A stretch of DNA of 64,000 nt from Flavobacterium sp. UBA7665 (GCA_002483285.1 DLHP01000022.1:37951-101950); one strand, 5' to 3'. Positions 24,112 to 33,248 are shown, counted from the first letter of the stretch. Notes: generated by a model from the letters alone, not told the origin. Program-made: numbers and translations.

Positions 24112-26748
24112 TTAAAATTGCTGGCCAATTATAAAATGGGTTTCCATGCCGTTCGCCCTGGTTTGTCCGGTAAGCGGATCGAATCCATATCCAAAGTCAA
24201 TTCCCAGCAATCCAAACGCAGGCATAAATATCCTAAGACCCATTCCTGCCGAACGTTTGAGTTGAAATGGGTTGTATTCCCTAAAGCTTGAATACGACGC
24301 ACCACCTTCTAAAAACCCGAGCACGTAAATAGATGCCGCAGATTTAAGGGTTATCGGATAACGCAATTCTAATGAAAACTTGTTATAAATCGGGTCTCCG
24401 TCGTTGCTAGACAAAGCATTGTCGTCGTAACCCCTGAGCTGAACGATTTCACGTCCGTCCTGGGCAAAGTTCGCCAAGCCGCTTCCGCCAACATAGAACC
24501 TTTCAAACGGCACAAGCTTGCGATTCGTATATCTTCCTAAATAGCCAAATTCACTCAAAGTACGGAGGACTAATTTACCATAAATTTTGGTATACCAGTC
24601 TGCTTTGAGCTTAATTTTGTAATATTCAAGCCATTTGTATTCTTTTTGATCGATTTTCCCTTGGTCTACGTAAGCGTCCTGCCATCTGTCTACTCGGTTT
24701 CCGTCAGGGCCGATTAAAGCTCCTGGAGCAATGTCGGCACCATTTGCCCCTTTTATTACGCCGCCTGAATTGTTTCTCAAACGATACGCTTCCTCGTTTT
24801 CAAGGTTGTTGTAATTGACGTTGTCAAACAACGAATAAGGAATTGTGAATTTCCCGCTAATGCTAAACTCAGAGCCATAGGTTGGGAAAATAGGGTTTAC
24901 CCCTTTGTTGTTTCGGCTCAAACCAATCGTGTACGATAAGTTTCGTGAAGAGCCGTCTTTAAAGTTAGCAAACAATCCGCTATTAAAATTCTTGAGATCA
25001 TAATATAAGAAAGATACCGATTGAGACAATACAAAATAGTCATCAGGCACGGTGAGTCTTTTGGCAATACCCGCCGATAATGAGAAGATATTAAAACTCT
25101 GGTTTTTGTCTGGGCCGCCGTTGGTACGGTCTTGCGCAAACTGCTTGCTATACGCAACCGATGTACTAAATTGCACCGGTTTTTTACCGCCAAACCAAGG
25201 CTCTGAAAAGGAAACGCTGTAGGTTTGGAAATAGGAACTTCCTTGCAAACGCAACGATACTTTTTGTCCGTCGCCCATAGGAAGTGGATGGTAGGCTTCT
25301 TTGTTGAATAGGTTGCGAACCGAGAAATTGTTAAAAGACAATCCCAAAGTTCCAATAAAACCGCCGCCGCCGTAACCACCTTGAAGTTCAATCTGGCTGG
25401 ATCCTTTTTCTACCAACTGGTATTCGATATCGACGGTACCAGCCGCAGGATCTACATTGCGGAATTCGGGCTTGATGGCCTCGGGATCAAAAAATCCGAG
25501 CTGCCCGATTTCACGAATGGTACGAACCAATTCTTCCTTACTGTATTTTTGGCCTGGTTTGGTGCGCAATTCCCTGTAAATGACTTTGTCATTGGTTTTG
25601 TCGTTTCCGGTGACCGAAATTTTATTGAAATAGGCGAGCGGTCCTTCAACGATACGGATTTCAAAATCAATCGTGTCGTTTACGGTCCTTACCTCGACCG
25701 GGTTGATGTTAGAGAACAAATAACCGTTATTCTGGTACAAGTTGGTAATGTCGTCACCATCAGGCCTTGATTTGTCGGCGATTCTTTTTTCGAGTAGTAC
25801 ACCATTATATACATCACCTCTTTTGATGCCGAGCATCCTGCGCAAACCTTCGTCAGGGTAAATGGTATTCCCTACAAAACGGATGTCGCCAAAGTAATAT
25901 TTACGGCCTTCCTCGAGGTTGATTTTAATCGCGAGGTCTTTCTTGTTCTTGTCAAATCCAACAGAATCAGAAACGATACGCGCATCACGGTATCCTTTCT
26001 CCTTGTATTTATCCACAATAGACACGAGGTCTTCCTTGTATTTGTCTTTGATGAATTTAGACGCTTTCCAAACGCGCACGAAATTTTTTTGTTTGGTGTT
26101 CTTCATCGCCGCACGGACTTTGGAGTCGGTAAACATTTGGTTGCCATTGATGTCAATGGTTTTCACCTTTACCTTTTTGCCTTTGTCGATAATGATCAGC
26201 ATCTTTACCTCGTTGGCCACGGTGGCCGTGTCGAGTTTGGTGCTGATCGTGGCCTTGGTGTTGTAAAATCCGTCTTTTTTGTATTTGTTTTCGATGTAAT
26301 TACGGGTAGTAGTAATCAGGTTTTCATTGACAATTTTCCCTTTGGTAAGGCCGGTGTCCTTGATAAGTCCTTCCACTTTTCCTTTTCTCACACCTACAAA
26401 TTTGACTTCGCCTAGTTTGGGAAGTTCGTTGATGTTGAGTTCAAGGTAGATACTGTCGCCTGCAATCTTATTGACATAAAAATCAATTTCGCTGAACAAG
26501 CCCAGCTTTCCTAATTTCTTGATGGCGTTGCTGATTTCTTCTCCCGGAATGGTGATGTCCTGGCCTTTTTGGAGTCCGGCAAAAGTGATGACGGTCTGTT
26601 CGTTGTAGCTGATTTTTCCGGTGACATCCACGTCTGCCAAAATGTATTTGGTGCCTTGGTCAAACGGGATTCTGTCTTGCGCTTTTATTTGGGGAATGCT
26701 CCCGAAAATCAATAGGGCAGCGACTAGTTTAAAGGTCTTTTGTAACAC
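24112..26748 (-). CDS. bamA: Outer-membrane protein assembly factor BamA
   Basis: I place the start at a GTG (26748), 7 bases after the uppS stop; it gives 878 residues that begin with a signal peptide (LQKTFKLVAALLIFGSIPQ, then IKAQD). The longer ATG-less frame upstream would run through uppS. Five POTRA domains follow (for example TIDINGNQMFTDSKVRAAMK and IRFVGNTIYPDEGLRRML), then a 16-strand barrel from about 470, ending in phenylalanine (HFIIGQQF). BamA is the essential outer-membrane insertase. Its position in front of two Skp-like genes matches the order in many Bacteroidota. Confidence 0.93.
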   Translation of the reverse strand: MLQKTFKLVAALLIFGSIPQIKAQDRIPFDQGTKYILADVDVTGKISYNEQTVITFAGLQKGQDITIPGEEISNAIKKLGKLGLFSEIDFYVNKIAGDSIYLELNINELPKLGEVKFVGVRKGKVEGLIKDTGLTKGKIVNENLITTTRNYIENKYKKDGFYNTKATISTKLDTATVANEVKMLIIIDKGKKVKVKTIDINGNQMFTDSKVRAAMKNTKQKNFVRVWKASKFIKDKYKEDLVSIVDKYKEKGYRDARIVSDSVGFDKNKKDLAIKINLEEGRKYYFGDIRFVGNTIYPDEGLRRMLGIKRGDVYNGVLLEKRIADKSRPDGDDITNLYQNNGYLFSNINPVEVRTVNDTIDFEIRIVEGPLAYFNKISVTGNDKTNDKVIYRELRTKPGQKYSKEELVRTIREIGQLGFFDPEAIKPEFRNVDPAAGTVDIEYQLVEKGSSQIELQGGYGGGGFIGTLGLSFNNFSVRNLFNKEAYHPLPMGDGQKVSLRLQGSSYFQTYSVSFSEPWFGGKKPVQFSTSVAYSKQFAQDRTNGGPDKNQSFNIFSLSAGIAKRLTVPDDYFVLSQSVSFLYYDLKNFNSGLFANFKDGSSRNLSYTIGLSRNNKGVNPIFPTYGSEFSISGKFTIPYSLFDNVNYNNLENEEAYRLRNNSGGVIKGANGADIAPGALIGPDGNRVDRWQDAYVDQGKIDQKEYKWLEYYKIKLKADWYTKIYGKLVLRTLSEFGYLGRYTNRKLVPFERFYVGGSGLANFAQDGREIVQLRGYDDNALSSNDGDPIYNKFSLELRYPITLKSAASIYVLGFLEGGASYSSFREYNPFQLKRSAGMGLRIFMPAFGLLGIDFGYGFDPLTGQTRANGMETHFIIGQQF

Positions 26749-26755
26749 TAAGAAA

Positions 26756-27496
26756 TTATTTAATTTGTTCGCTTGTTTTTCCAAATCTACGTTCTCTTTT
26801 CTGATAACTGACAATCGCCTCATACAAGTGCTCCTCTCTGAAATCTGGCCATAAAACATCGGTAAAATAGAGTTCGGCGTAGGCAATCTGCCAGAGTAAA
26901 AAGTTACTGATACGGTGCTCTCCGCTGGTTCTGATCAGTAAATCGACGTCCGGTAAATTTTGCGTGTAAAGATGCTGATTAATAATTGATTCGTCAATAT
27001 CGGCTATTGAAATTATATTATTTTTAACTTTATCACTGATGGCGCGTACTGCCTGCAGGATTTCCTCCCGAGAGCCGTAGCTCAAAGCCAGTGTCAGCGT
27101 CATTCGGGTGTTGTTTTTGGTCTGCTCGATGACCTCGCGCAATTGCTTTTGGGCCGATTTCGGAAGCAAATCAAGGTTGCCTATCGAATGCAATCTAATA
27201 TTGTTGTCTGTCAGGGTTTTGAGTTCGTTCTGTAGCGATTTGATCAATAGTTTCATGAGCAAATCCACTTCTATTTTGGGGCGGTTCCAGTTCTCGGTAG
27301 AAAAAGCGTAAAGCGTGAGGTTTTTGATGCCAAGCTTGGCACAGGCCTCGACCGTAACACGAACCGACTTGGTGCCGTTCTCATGTCCAAAGGCGCGAAG
27401 CATGCCTTGCTGTTTGGCCCAACGGCCATTGCCGTCCATGATGATGGCCAGGTGTTGGGGTAAGTTGTCTTCGTTAATTGTATTTTTCAGACTCAT
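26756..27496 (-). CDS. uppS: Isoprenyl transferase (undecaprenyl diphosphate synthase)
   Basis: A 246-residue cis-prenyltransferase from the ATG at 27496. The family start HLAIIMDGNGRWAKQQGM holds the catalytic Asp, and later motifs are LTLYAFSTENWNRP and VDLLIRTSGEHRISNFLLWQ. It makes the C55 lipid carrier for peptidoglycan and polysaccharide synthesis. It starts 4 bases after the stop of the DUF6089 gene and ends 7 bases before bamA, so the three are cotranscribed. Confidence 0.95.
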   Translation of the reverse strand: MSLKNTINEDNLPQHLAIIMDGNGRWAKQQGMLRAFGHENGTKSVRVTVEACAKLGIKNLTLYAFSTENWNRPKIEVDLLMKLLIKSLQNELKTLTDNNIRLHSIGNLDLLPKSAQKQLREVIEQTKNNTRMTLTLALSYGSREEILQAVRAISDKVKNNIISIADIDESIINQHLYTQNLPDVDLLIRTSGEHRISNFLLWQIAYAELYFTDVLWPDFREEHLYEAIVSYQKRERRFGKTSEQIK

Positions 27497-27500
27497 TGTT

Positions 27501-28184
27501 TTAATCAGCGCAAAAGCAAGGTTTGTTTCCAAAGGTATACGTCAATGTTATACCGGTAAAAACGTACCAATCGTTACTATGTGTATTTCCAAAAGCCAAT
27601 GGTGCGAGTCCTTTATTGGTAGGATTGCTTCCGTCAAGGTCATCGGCGAAAGCCATCCGGGCTCCAATCTCCGCGCCCAAAACCAAATTGCTCGCGAGCC
27701 TTCCTTTAAATCCAACAATCATCGGCAACGCTATGCCATCGTGTTTGGCGTCATAACGCGGCTGGTCGGCCACGAAAAACAAGCCGTTGTAATGGATATA
27801 ACTCAAACCAGTATAAACATACGGCGTAAACTGGGGCTCCGAATCGTGCAGGTCAAACGTGAAAAAATCAAACTCAAGCCCCGCCGACACTTCGAGCAGG
27901 TCATTCTTAAAGCTGTAACCCCTGAGCTGCCTGGCCGGTTCTGGAGAATCGATATCGCTTGCCTTAAGCTGTGACATCACAGCCGAAAACCGCCACGAAT
28001 GTCTTGGGCTCCTATTCCATTTATAAACCACTCCAAAAGCCGGTTGGTTGGGCGAAACGTATGACATTTTACCGATATCCCCGATATAATTGCTGCCACC
28101 TAAAAAAACACCAACTTCATGAATCTGTGCGTTTAATGAGCTGAAACCAAAAATAAAAAAGGCGACTATAAAAAATCTCGTCAT
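27501..28184 (-). CDS. DUF6089 family outer-membrane beta-barrel protein
   Basis: The ATG at 28184 gives 227 residues with a signal peptide (MTRFFIVAFFIFGFSSLNAQ). The mature start IHEVGVFLGGSNYIGDIGKM and FGVVYKWNRSPRHSWRFSA mark the family that routinely sits in front of uppS and bamA in Bacteroidota. It ends in a strand followed by a short tail (TYTFGNKPCFCAD). The barrel is predicted to be in the outer membrane; the function is not known to me. It is first in the envelope operon. Confidence 0.85.
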   Translation of the reverse strand: MTRFFIVAFFIFGFSSLNAQIHEVGVFLGGSNYIGDIGKMSYVSPNQPAFGVVYKWNRSPRHSWRFSAVMSQLKASDIDSPEPARQLRGYSFKNDLLEVSAGLEFDFFTFDLHDSEPQFTPYVYTGLSYIHYNGLFFVADQPRYDAKHDGIALPMIVGFKGRLASNLVLGAEIGARMAFADDLDGSNPTNKGLAPLAFGNTHSNDWYVFTGITLTYTFGNKPCFCAD

Positions 28185-28202
28185 TGTTTTAAAAATAGCG
28201 TG

Positions 28203-28210
28203 CAAATATA
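28203..28210 (-). promoter_or_regulatory. -7 box candidate for the DUF6089-uppS-bamA operon
   Basis: Minus strand TATATTTG, an exact TAnnTTTG, 18 bases before the ATG at 28184. No good TTG is found 17-23 bases upstream. Confidence 0.5.
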
Positions 28211-28342
28211 ACAAAAATGAGCACTCGTCAGACACGGTGACGGTATTTCTGTTAAATAAATTTTGCGTTAATAAAAAAGCAATTCCCTTAGAAAAGAATA
28301 GTCAACAAACGGGAATTAACTGGGCGTAGTATAAAAAAGTCG

Positions 28343-29227
28343 CTAATTTCTTTTGTCTTCGCCCCAAAGCAGTTTGTTGCGCAGCGTTTTGAGAAAAGTC
28401 TCGCCCGAGATTTCAATCATATTGATCTTGAAAGGCGTTTTTTTTATGATTAGCGTCGACTCGTTTTTAATCGAAGTAATCCGCGAGTCCAAAGAAACCA
28501 AATAGTTTTCCTCGCGTCCCGAAACTTTGAGCCTGATTTCTGTCTTGTCTGGAATCACCAAAGGACGCGCGGTCAGGTTGTGCGGCGCAATCGGTGTAAT
28601 GACCAGGCTTTTGACGTCGGGTGTTAAAATCGGCCCGCCGCAACTCATAGAATAACCCGTTGAGCCCGTTGGCGTGGCAATGATAAGTCCGTCGGCCCAA
28701 TAGGAGTTCAGGAATTCATCGTTGAGATACGTATCGATGGTAATCATCGAAGTGGTATCTTTTCGGCTCACCGAAATCTCGTTCATCGCAAAATTGATCG
28801 CTTTGATCGCTTTGTTCTCGGGAATGCAGCGCAGCGAAAGCAAAGTCCGTTTAGAAATCGTGTATTTTTTCTCCAGCACGAGCTGCAAAAAGTCGGCAAT
28901 ATTTTCTTTTTGTACCGAGGCCAGGAAGCCCAATCGGCCTGCATTCACGCCCAAAATCGGGATGCCCAAATCACCCACCAAAGCCGCAGCGCGCAAGATG
29001 GTTCCGTCGCCGCCTATGCTTACAAGCATGTCAAAACTGCGATCGAGTTCAGTGTGGGAATGAAAAGTGGCGTAAGGCTTGGCCACGATTTGCTTGTCGT
29101 ACAAGATTTTGAGGAACGCATCCTCAATGACCATCTCTACATTGTTTTTGTTGAAAAAAACAAAAATGTCCCTGATGATTGGTTCGGTGCTGTTCTGGTA
29201 GTATTGTCCGTAAATGGCTACTTTCAT
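28343..29227 (-). CDS. nadK: NAD kinase
   Basis: A 294-residue protein from the ATG at 29227 (MKVAIYGQYYQNSTEPIIRD). The NAD kinase motif GGDGTILRAA is present in SIGGDGTILRAAALVGDLGI, followed by GVNAGRLGFLAS and the catalytic-domain segment TPTGSTGYSMSCGGPI. It phosphorylates NAD to NADP in the cytoplasm. It is preceded on the minus strand by a repeat-rich gap and the CBS gene, and followed by about 160 bases before DUF6089, so it is probably its own unit. Confidence 0.95.
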   Translation of the reverse strand: MKVAIYGQYYQNSTEPIIRDIFVFFNKNNVEMVIEDAFLKILYDKQIVAKPYATFHSHTELDRSFDMLVSIGGDGTILRAAALVGDLGIPILGVNAGRLGFLASVQKENIADFLQLVLEKKYTISKRTLLSLRCIPENKAIKAINFAMNEISVSRKDTTSMITIDTYLNDEFLNSYWADGLIIATPTGSTGYSMSCGGPILTPDVKSLVITPIAPHNLTARPLVIPDKTEIRLKVSGREENYLVSLDSRITSIKNESTLIIKKTPFKINMIEISGETFLKTLRNKLLWGEDKRN

Positions 29228-29229
29228 AG

Positions 29230-29350
29230 TTGGGTCGAAAGTCAAAAGTTGAAAGTCAAAAGTGAAAGTTGAAAGTCAAAAGTCAAAAGTCGAAAGAGAA
29301 AAGCCTACCATGTCTCCCGACTTTAGACTTTTCTCTTTCGACTTTCAACT
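29230..29350. repeat. Repeat-rich gap between the CBS gene and nadK
   Basis: Three direct copies of GAAAGTCAAAAGT start at 29237, 29251 and 29271. The last part continues as an 18-base inverted repeat, AAAGTCGAAAGAGAAAAG (29286-29303) against its exact complement at 29328-29345. The right arm ends within 4 bases of the CBS stop codon, so the hairpin may also act as that gene's terminator, though no T-tract follows. Confidence 0.7.
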
Positions 29351-30008
29351 ATATATTTAGATATTTATCAAGGTAATCCGAACGCTCCTTAAGGTTGTTG
29401 ATGTAATTGTCTTCATTGTGTTCCGACAGAATTTCGTAGCCGTACCGCCTAAACGTCTGGATGATATCGTTGGTTGGCCCTACGCTAATTTTGAGTGTAA
29501 TCTGCACCGTCTCCAAGTCGGCTTCAGAAATCAACAAGCCCAGCAATTTGCCGTTGTTGCTTTCTACAATCTGCGTCACCTGGCTCATCGAATAATCCTG
29601 GATGCCTTTGCGCAACACGATAATGCCGCCGGGTTCCTTTAAAAACGGTGTCTCATGGAAAAACTTGATGATGTCCTCGAGCTCGTAATACCCGATGTAT
29701 TGGTTCGTCGAGTCGAGCACCGGAACGATGTTGGTTTGGTTTTTCGCAAACACTTCGAGTACGTCGAGCCACAAATCGGTACTGCGCACAAAAAAACCTT
29801 CGAGTGTGTAGCGGTAATCGTTTACTTTCTTCTCGAGGTCAAAGGTTTCTACGTCTTCGGCTGCGATGCTTCCGGTATAAACGCCTTCTTCCATCACCGG
29901 AAAATGCGAAAACGCCATCTCAATGAAAAAATCCTGAACCTCCGCGATCGTATCCATCACGTGTATCGGCTTGAATTCGTTGTTGATATATTCCTTAATC
30001 TCTGTCAT
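29349..30008 (-). CDS. CBS-domain protein
   Basis: A 219-residue protein from the ATG at 30008 (MTEIKEYINNEFKPIHVMDT). Two CBS motifs form a Bateman module: residues about 15-70 (FSHFPVMEEGVYTGSIAAED) and 75-135 (NIVPVLDSTNQYIGYYELED). The remaining 80 residues (IIVLRKGIQDYSMSQVTQIV, then SVGPTNDIIQTFRRYGYEIL) look like an ACT-like domain. Such modules bind adenosine nucleotides. The gene is divergent from pdxJ. No partner enzyme is encoded beside it. Confidence 0.88.
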   Translation of the reverse strand: MTEIKEYINNEFKPIHVMDTIAEVQDFFIEMAFSHFPVMEEGVYTGSIAAEDVETFDLEKKVNDYRYTLEGFFVRSTDLWLDVLEVFAKNQTNIVPVLDSTNQYIGYYELEDIIKFFHETPFLKEPGGIIVLRKGIQDYSMSQVTQIVESNNGKLLGLLISEADLETVQITLKISVGPTNDIIQTFRRYGYEILSEHNEDNYINNLKERSDYLDKYLNI

Positions 30009-30046
30009 AATAAGTAGGCTGATAGGCGAAGCCAAAATAATCAAAA

Positions 30047-30082
30047 TTTGGCAATAACCGCCGCTTTAACTTTGTATTTTTG
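30047..30082 (+). promoter_or_regulatory. Promoter region of pdxJ
   Basis: Two overlapping -7 boxes fit TAnnTTTG exactly: TAACTTTG (30067-30074) and TATTTTTG (30075-30082). A TTTG at 30047-30050 is 16 and 24 bases away from them, bracketing the usual spacing. Start codon at 30103. Confidence 0.55.
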
Positions 30083-30102
30083 TGCTACCAATTGCAAACA
30101 CC

Positions 30103-30816
30103 ATGACCAAATTAAGCGTTAACATCAACAAACTCGCAACGCTGCGCAACGCGCGTGGCGGCAACGTACCCGATATCCTCAAGGCAGCCACAGACATCCA
30201 GCGTTTTGGTGCGCACGGCATCACGATCCATCCGCGGCCAGACGAGCGCCACATCCGTTACCAGGACGCACGCGATTTAAAACCGATTGTCTACACCGAG
30301 TACAACATCGAGGGCAATCCCGAGCAATCCTTCGTCGATCTCGTACTCCAGGTCAAGCCCACACAAGTCACGCTCGTCCCCGACGCGATCGACGCTATTA
30401 CCTCTAACGCGGGTTGGGATACGATCCGAAACCAATCGTACCTTACAGAAATCATAACAGAGTTCAGGCGCAACAGCATCCGCACCTCAATCTTCGTCGA
30501 TCCCGTAGTAGCAATTATCGAAGGTGCCAAAGCCACCGGCACAGACCGCATCGAACTCTACACCGAAAGTTTCGCACACCAATACAGCTTGGGCAACGAA
30601 AAAGGCATCAATCCATATATCGTCGCGGCCCAAAAAGCCAACGAACTTGGGCTGGGTATCAACGCCGGACACGATTTAAGCCTCGACAACATCGCCTTTT
30701 TCAAACAAAACATCCCAGGACTTTTAGAGGTTTCTATCGGCCACGCGCTGATTGCAGAATCCATTTACCTCGGATTGGAAAACGTCGTGCAGATGTACCT
30801 CCATAAATTAAAATAG
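30103..30816 (+). CDS. pdxJ: Pyridoxine 5'-phosphate synthase
   Basis: From the ATG at 30103 (MTKLSVNINKLATLRNARGG) this is a 237-residue PdxJ TIM barrel. The motif ITIHPRPDERHI and the catalytic-loop segment FVDPVVAIIEGAKATGTDRI, plus AGHDLSLDN, are diagnostic. It condenses 3-amino-2-oxopropyl phosphate with deoxyxylulose 5-phosphate in the DXP-dependent vitamin B6 route. A longer frame begins seven residues earlier; the ATG with the promoter spacing is preferred. Confidence 0.96.
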   Translation: MTKLSVNINKLATLRNARGGNVPDILKAATDIQRFGAHGITIHPRPDERHIRYQDARDLKPIVYTEYNIEGNPEQSFVDLVLQVKPTQVTLVPDAIDAITSNAGWDTIRNQSYLTEIITEFRRNSIRTSIFVDPVVAIIEGAKATGTDRIELYTESFAHQYSLGNEKGINPYIVAAQKANELGLGINAGHDLSLDNIAFFKQNIPGLLEVSIGHALIAESIYLGLENVVQMYLHKLK

Positions 30817-30844
30817 TTATGGCGTTGCCTGCGGCCCACGCTTG

Positions 30845-30904
30845 CCGTTGCAATCTTTTAAATTTCTGTTTCACTCCAATTTAAAAGGATTTCCACTTCA
30901 ATCG
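30845..30904 (+). repeat. Stem-loop dispersed element, copy A
   Basis: Conserved flank CCGTTGCAATC, then CTTTTAAATT paired with AATTTAAAAG around a 13-base loop (TCTGTTTCACTCC), then AGGATTTCCACTTCAATCG. The same flanks with a different, still complementary stem occur at 63714-63773. It fills most of the gap between pdxJ and the hydrolase. Confidence 0.75.
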
Positions 30905-30962
30905 TTAACGCGGGCATCCGTTTTAAGATTGAATATCCGACAACCATCAACCATCAACCAAC

Positions 30963-31724
30963 ATGCTCTACTCCAAAATAGAAGGCCAAGGCCAACCGCT
31001 CCTCATCCTCCACGGATTCCTCGGCATGTCCGACAACTGGAAAACCCTTGGCGCCAAATATGCCGAGCAAGGTTTTCAGGCCCATTTAATCGACCTCCGC
31101 AACCACGGCCGCAGTTTCCATTCGGATGAATTTACCTATGCCGCGATGGTGCAGGACTTACACGATTACTGTGTCGAAAAACAATTGCAAAACGTCGATC
31201 TGATTGGCCACTCCATGGGCGGGAAAGTCGGGATGTTTTTTGCCATGTCGCATCCGGAAATGCTCAAAAAACTCGTCGTCGCCGATATCGCCCCGCGTTA
31301 TTATGCACCACATCACCAGGAAATCCTTGCGGCACTCAATGCCGTCGATTTCACCAAAAAGCCATCGCGCTCGGACGTCGATACCATCATGGCACCCTAC
31401 GTCCCCGATTTTGGCACGCGCCAATTCCTAATGAAAAACCTCTATTGGCGCGAACCGGATCAGCTCGATTTTCGTTTCAACCTCGCTGTGTTCAATAGAG
31501 TGATCGATACGATTGGTGAGGCATTGCCTCAAAATTCTGTTTTTGAAAAGCCGACTTTGTTTTTGCGCGGCGACCGATCTAATTACATACAGGAACGGGA
31601 TTTGGCTGACATCAAACGTCATTTTCCGAATGCAACAGTAGATACGATTTCCAATTCCGGGCATTGGCTGCATGCCGAAAATCCCGCAGAATTCTTTGAG
31701 AAAACCGTTGCGTTTTTGAAATAA
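30963..31724 (+). CDS. Alpha/beta hydrolase (YbfF-like esterase)
   Basis: A 253-residue alpha/beta hydrolase. It has the oxyanion start LLILHGFLGMSDNWKTLGAK, the nucleophile elbow GHSMGGKVGMFF (Ser) and the histidine in SNSGHWLHAENP. The first lines (DLRNHGRSFHSDEFTYAAMV) are typical of the YbfF/BioH-like short-chain acyl esterases. It follows pdxJ by 146 bases containing a dispersed repeat. The substrate cannot be deduced. Its stop codon lies within the left arm of the bidirectional terminator after it. Confidence 0.9.
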   Translation: MLYSKIEGQGQPLLILHGFLGMSDNWKTLGAKYAEQGFQAHLIDLRNHGRSFHSDEFTYAAMVQDLHDYCVEKQLQNVDLIGHSMGGKVGMFFAMSHPEMLKKLVVADIAPRYYAPHHQEILAALNAVDFTKKPSRSDVDTIMAPYVPDFGTRQFLMKNLYWREPDQLDFRFNLAVFNRVIDTIGEALPQNSVFEKPTLFLRGDRSNYIQERDLADIKRHFPNATVDTISNSGHWLHAENPAEFFEKTVAFLK

Positions 31725-31755
31725 AAAAAGCCCTTTGTTGTGAAGGGCTTTTTTT
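31723..31755. terminator. Bidirectional terminator between the hydrolase and a T9SS gene
   Basis: Perfect 13-base stem AAAAAAAGCCCTT / AAGGGCTTTTTTT with a 7-base loop. It works for both converging genes and overlaps the hydrolase stop codon. Confidence 0.9.
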
Positions 31756-31773
31756 ATGCAATTTGTTTTGCTG

Positions 31774-33138
31774 TTAATTTTTGACAATCCTAATCGTTTC
31801 TGATGCTCCACGAACGTTCGCCAATCGTGCAAAATAAATGCCGTTGTTGAAATGCGAAAGGTCGGCGTTGATTGCATCTACAGGACTGTATTCTTTTGTA
31901 AAAATCACTTTTCCGGTAACATCCGTGATCGTAATCGACGTGATACCCGCGGCGGTAATGTTCGCCTTTCCTGTGGTTGGGTTTGGGGTGACGACAGCCT
32001 GATTTTTATCAAATGCACGAACGCCCAAGGTGCCTACCAATCGGTTCAACGGATCGGTGAGCCTAAAAAATTTGGTTTGGAAAACGCCGTTCTCATTTGG
32101 ATTGTTGATGTAATAGCCAATGCAGAACCCTACCGTGCCGCTCTGGAATTTTACAGAAAACGGATAAACCGGATCTTCTTCAGTGTTCAGGTCAATCCAA
32201 TGCTGCCCGCCGTCGGTAGAATATGACGATCCTCTCTCGTTGTTTTCGACATCTTCGCCAAACTGGAAATACGTATTGTTGGTTTGCGGTACGCTTTCCG
32301 TGTGAAAATTCCGGATCACGCCTGTGGGCACTTCAGATGTCCAGGTCACTCCGGCATCGGTGGTCCTCCATTGTTCGAATGCACGCGAAACCAGCAGGCC
32401 TTCGTTTTCATTCTTAAACGTGAAATTACCGCTGTTGTCTGCACCGCCAAAATCTGTCAGCGGCGATTGTGAAACAGACCAGTTGAGTCCTCTATCATTC
32501 GATTTAAAAATCCGTCCCATATTGGTCCCAAACCAAACGGTGTTTCCTTTCACGTCATAATTAAGGACGTAGGCGTATTCGTTGGGAATCGGTGTAGGAA
32601 TGGCAGCGGGAGCAATGGGCGTCCAGTCGGTTCCACCATTGACGGTAGTGTAGATTTGAAAGCTGTTGTCGACCGGATCGCCAATAACCAAGCCTTCGTT
32701 GGCATTCCAGAAATAAACAGAATTGGCAAACGAATCAATGTTATTGAATACTGCTGTGGATTGCTGTGTCCAGGTCGTACCGGCATCCGAAGTAAACCAT
32801 ACGCCGTCGATCCCATTTTCATTGAGTTCGTAGGTGGTAATGTAGGCCGTAGTTGCCGAAATGGCCTTGATGCTGCCTACAGCCGAATTGGGTATGTTAT
32901 AATATCCCGACACCCAGGTCACGCCGCCGTCTTCGGATCGGGACCACATAAAGTTCTGGTTAGGGATACCGTCCTGCGAGCCGCGACCATTAATCCAGAC
33001 ATTGTCTGCATCTACGATAGATATTTCTCCGACGTAATAGCTTGGGTCTGGGAAGATGTTGCTTACCTCAGTCCAAAAGCTTTGGGCAGACATTGCCGTA
33101 CTGCAGAGCAATATTAATAAGAGTATTTTTTTTATCAT
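31774..33138 (-). CDS. T9SS-sorted secreted protein with BNR/YCF48-like repeats (first)
   Basis: From the ATG at 33138 this is 454 residues with signal peptide MIKKILLLILLCSTAMSAQ. The body repeats a beta-propeller motif of Ser/Asp-Asp-Gly-x-x-Trp type (WSRSEDGGVTWVSG, SDAGTTWTQQ, NDRGLNWSVS, TDAGVTWTSE, STDGGQHWID), like YCF48 and BNR proteins. The C-terminal 80 residues (VTPNPTTGKANITAAGITSI, ending GIYFARLANVRGASETIRIV) are a type A T9SS sorting domain. It would be secreted by the type IX system. A close paralogue follows upstream, 111 bases away. Confidence 0.88.
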   Translation of the reverse strand: MIKKILLLILLCSTAMSAQSFWTEVSNIFPDPSYYVGEISIVDADNVWINGRGSQDGIPNQNFMWSRSEDGGVTWVSGYYNIPNSAVGSIKAISATTAYITTYELNENGIDGVWFTSDAGTTWTQQSTAVFNNIDSFANSVYFWNANEGLVIGDPVDNSFQIYTTVNGGTDWTPIAPAAIPTPIPNEYAYVLNYDVKGNTVWFGTNMGRIFKSNDRGLNWSVSQSPLTDFGGADNSGNFTFKNENEGLLVSRAFEQWRTTDAGVTWTSEVPTGVIRNFHTESVPQTNNTYFQFGEDVENNERGSSYSTDGGQHWIDLNTEEDPVYPFSVKFQSGTVGFCIGYYINNPNENGVFQTKFFRLTDPLNRLVGTLGVRAFDKNQAVVTPNPTTGKANITAAGITSITITDVTGKVIFTKEYSPVDAINADLSHFNNGIYFARLANVRGASETIRIVKN

Positions 33139-33248
33139 AATCTGTTGTTTTTTAATAAGTTTATCATTTAAAAGTAATAAATAGAATTCAGTTTTCAATT
33201 CCAGCTCAGTTTTTTAACGAACAAGCAACGGTATTCAAGTAAGAAATC

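Noticed and set aside
26749..26886. Longer bamA start inside uppS
   Set aside because: The extra residues are encoded by the uppS coding region in another frame and hide the signal peptide; the GTG at 26748 fits better.
29349..30008. CBS protein as a gene for IMP dehydrogenase or a magnesium transporter
   Set aside because: No catalytic barrel or membrane helices are present; it is a stand-alone CBS module.
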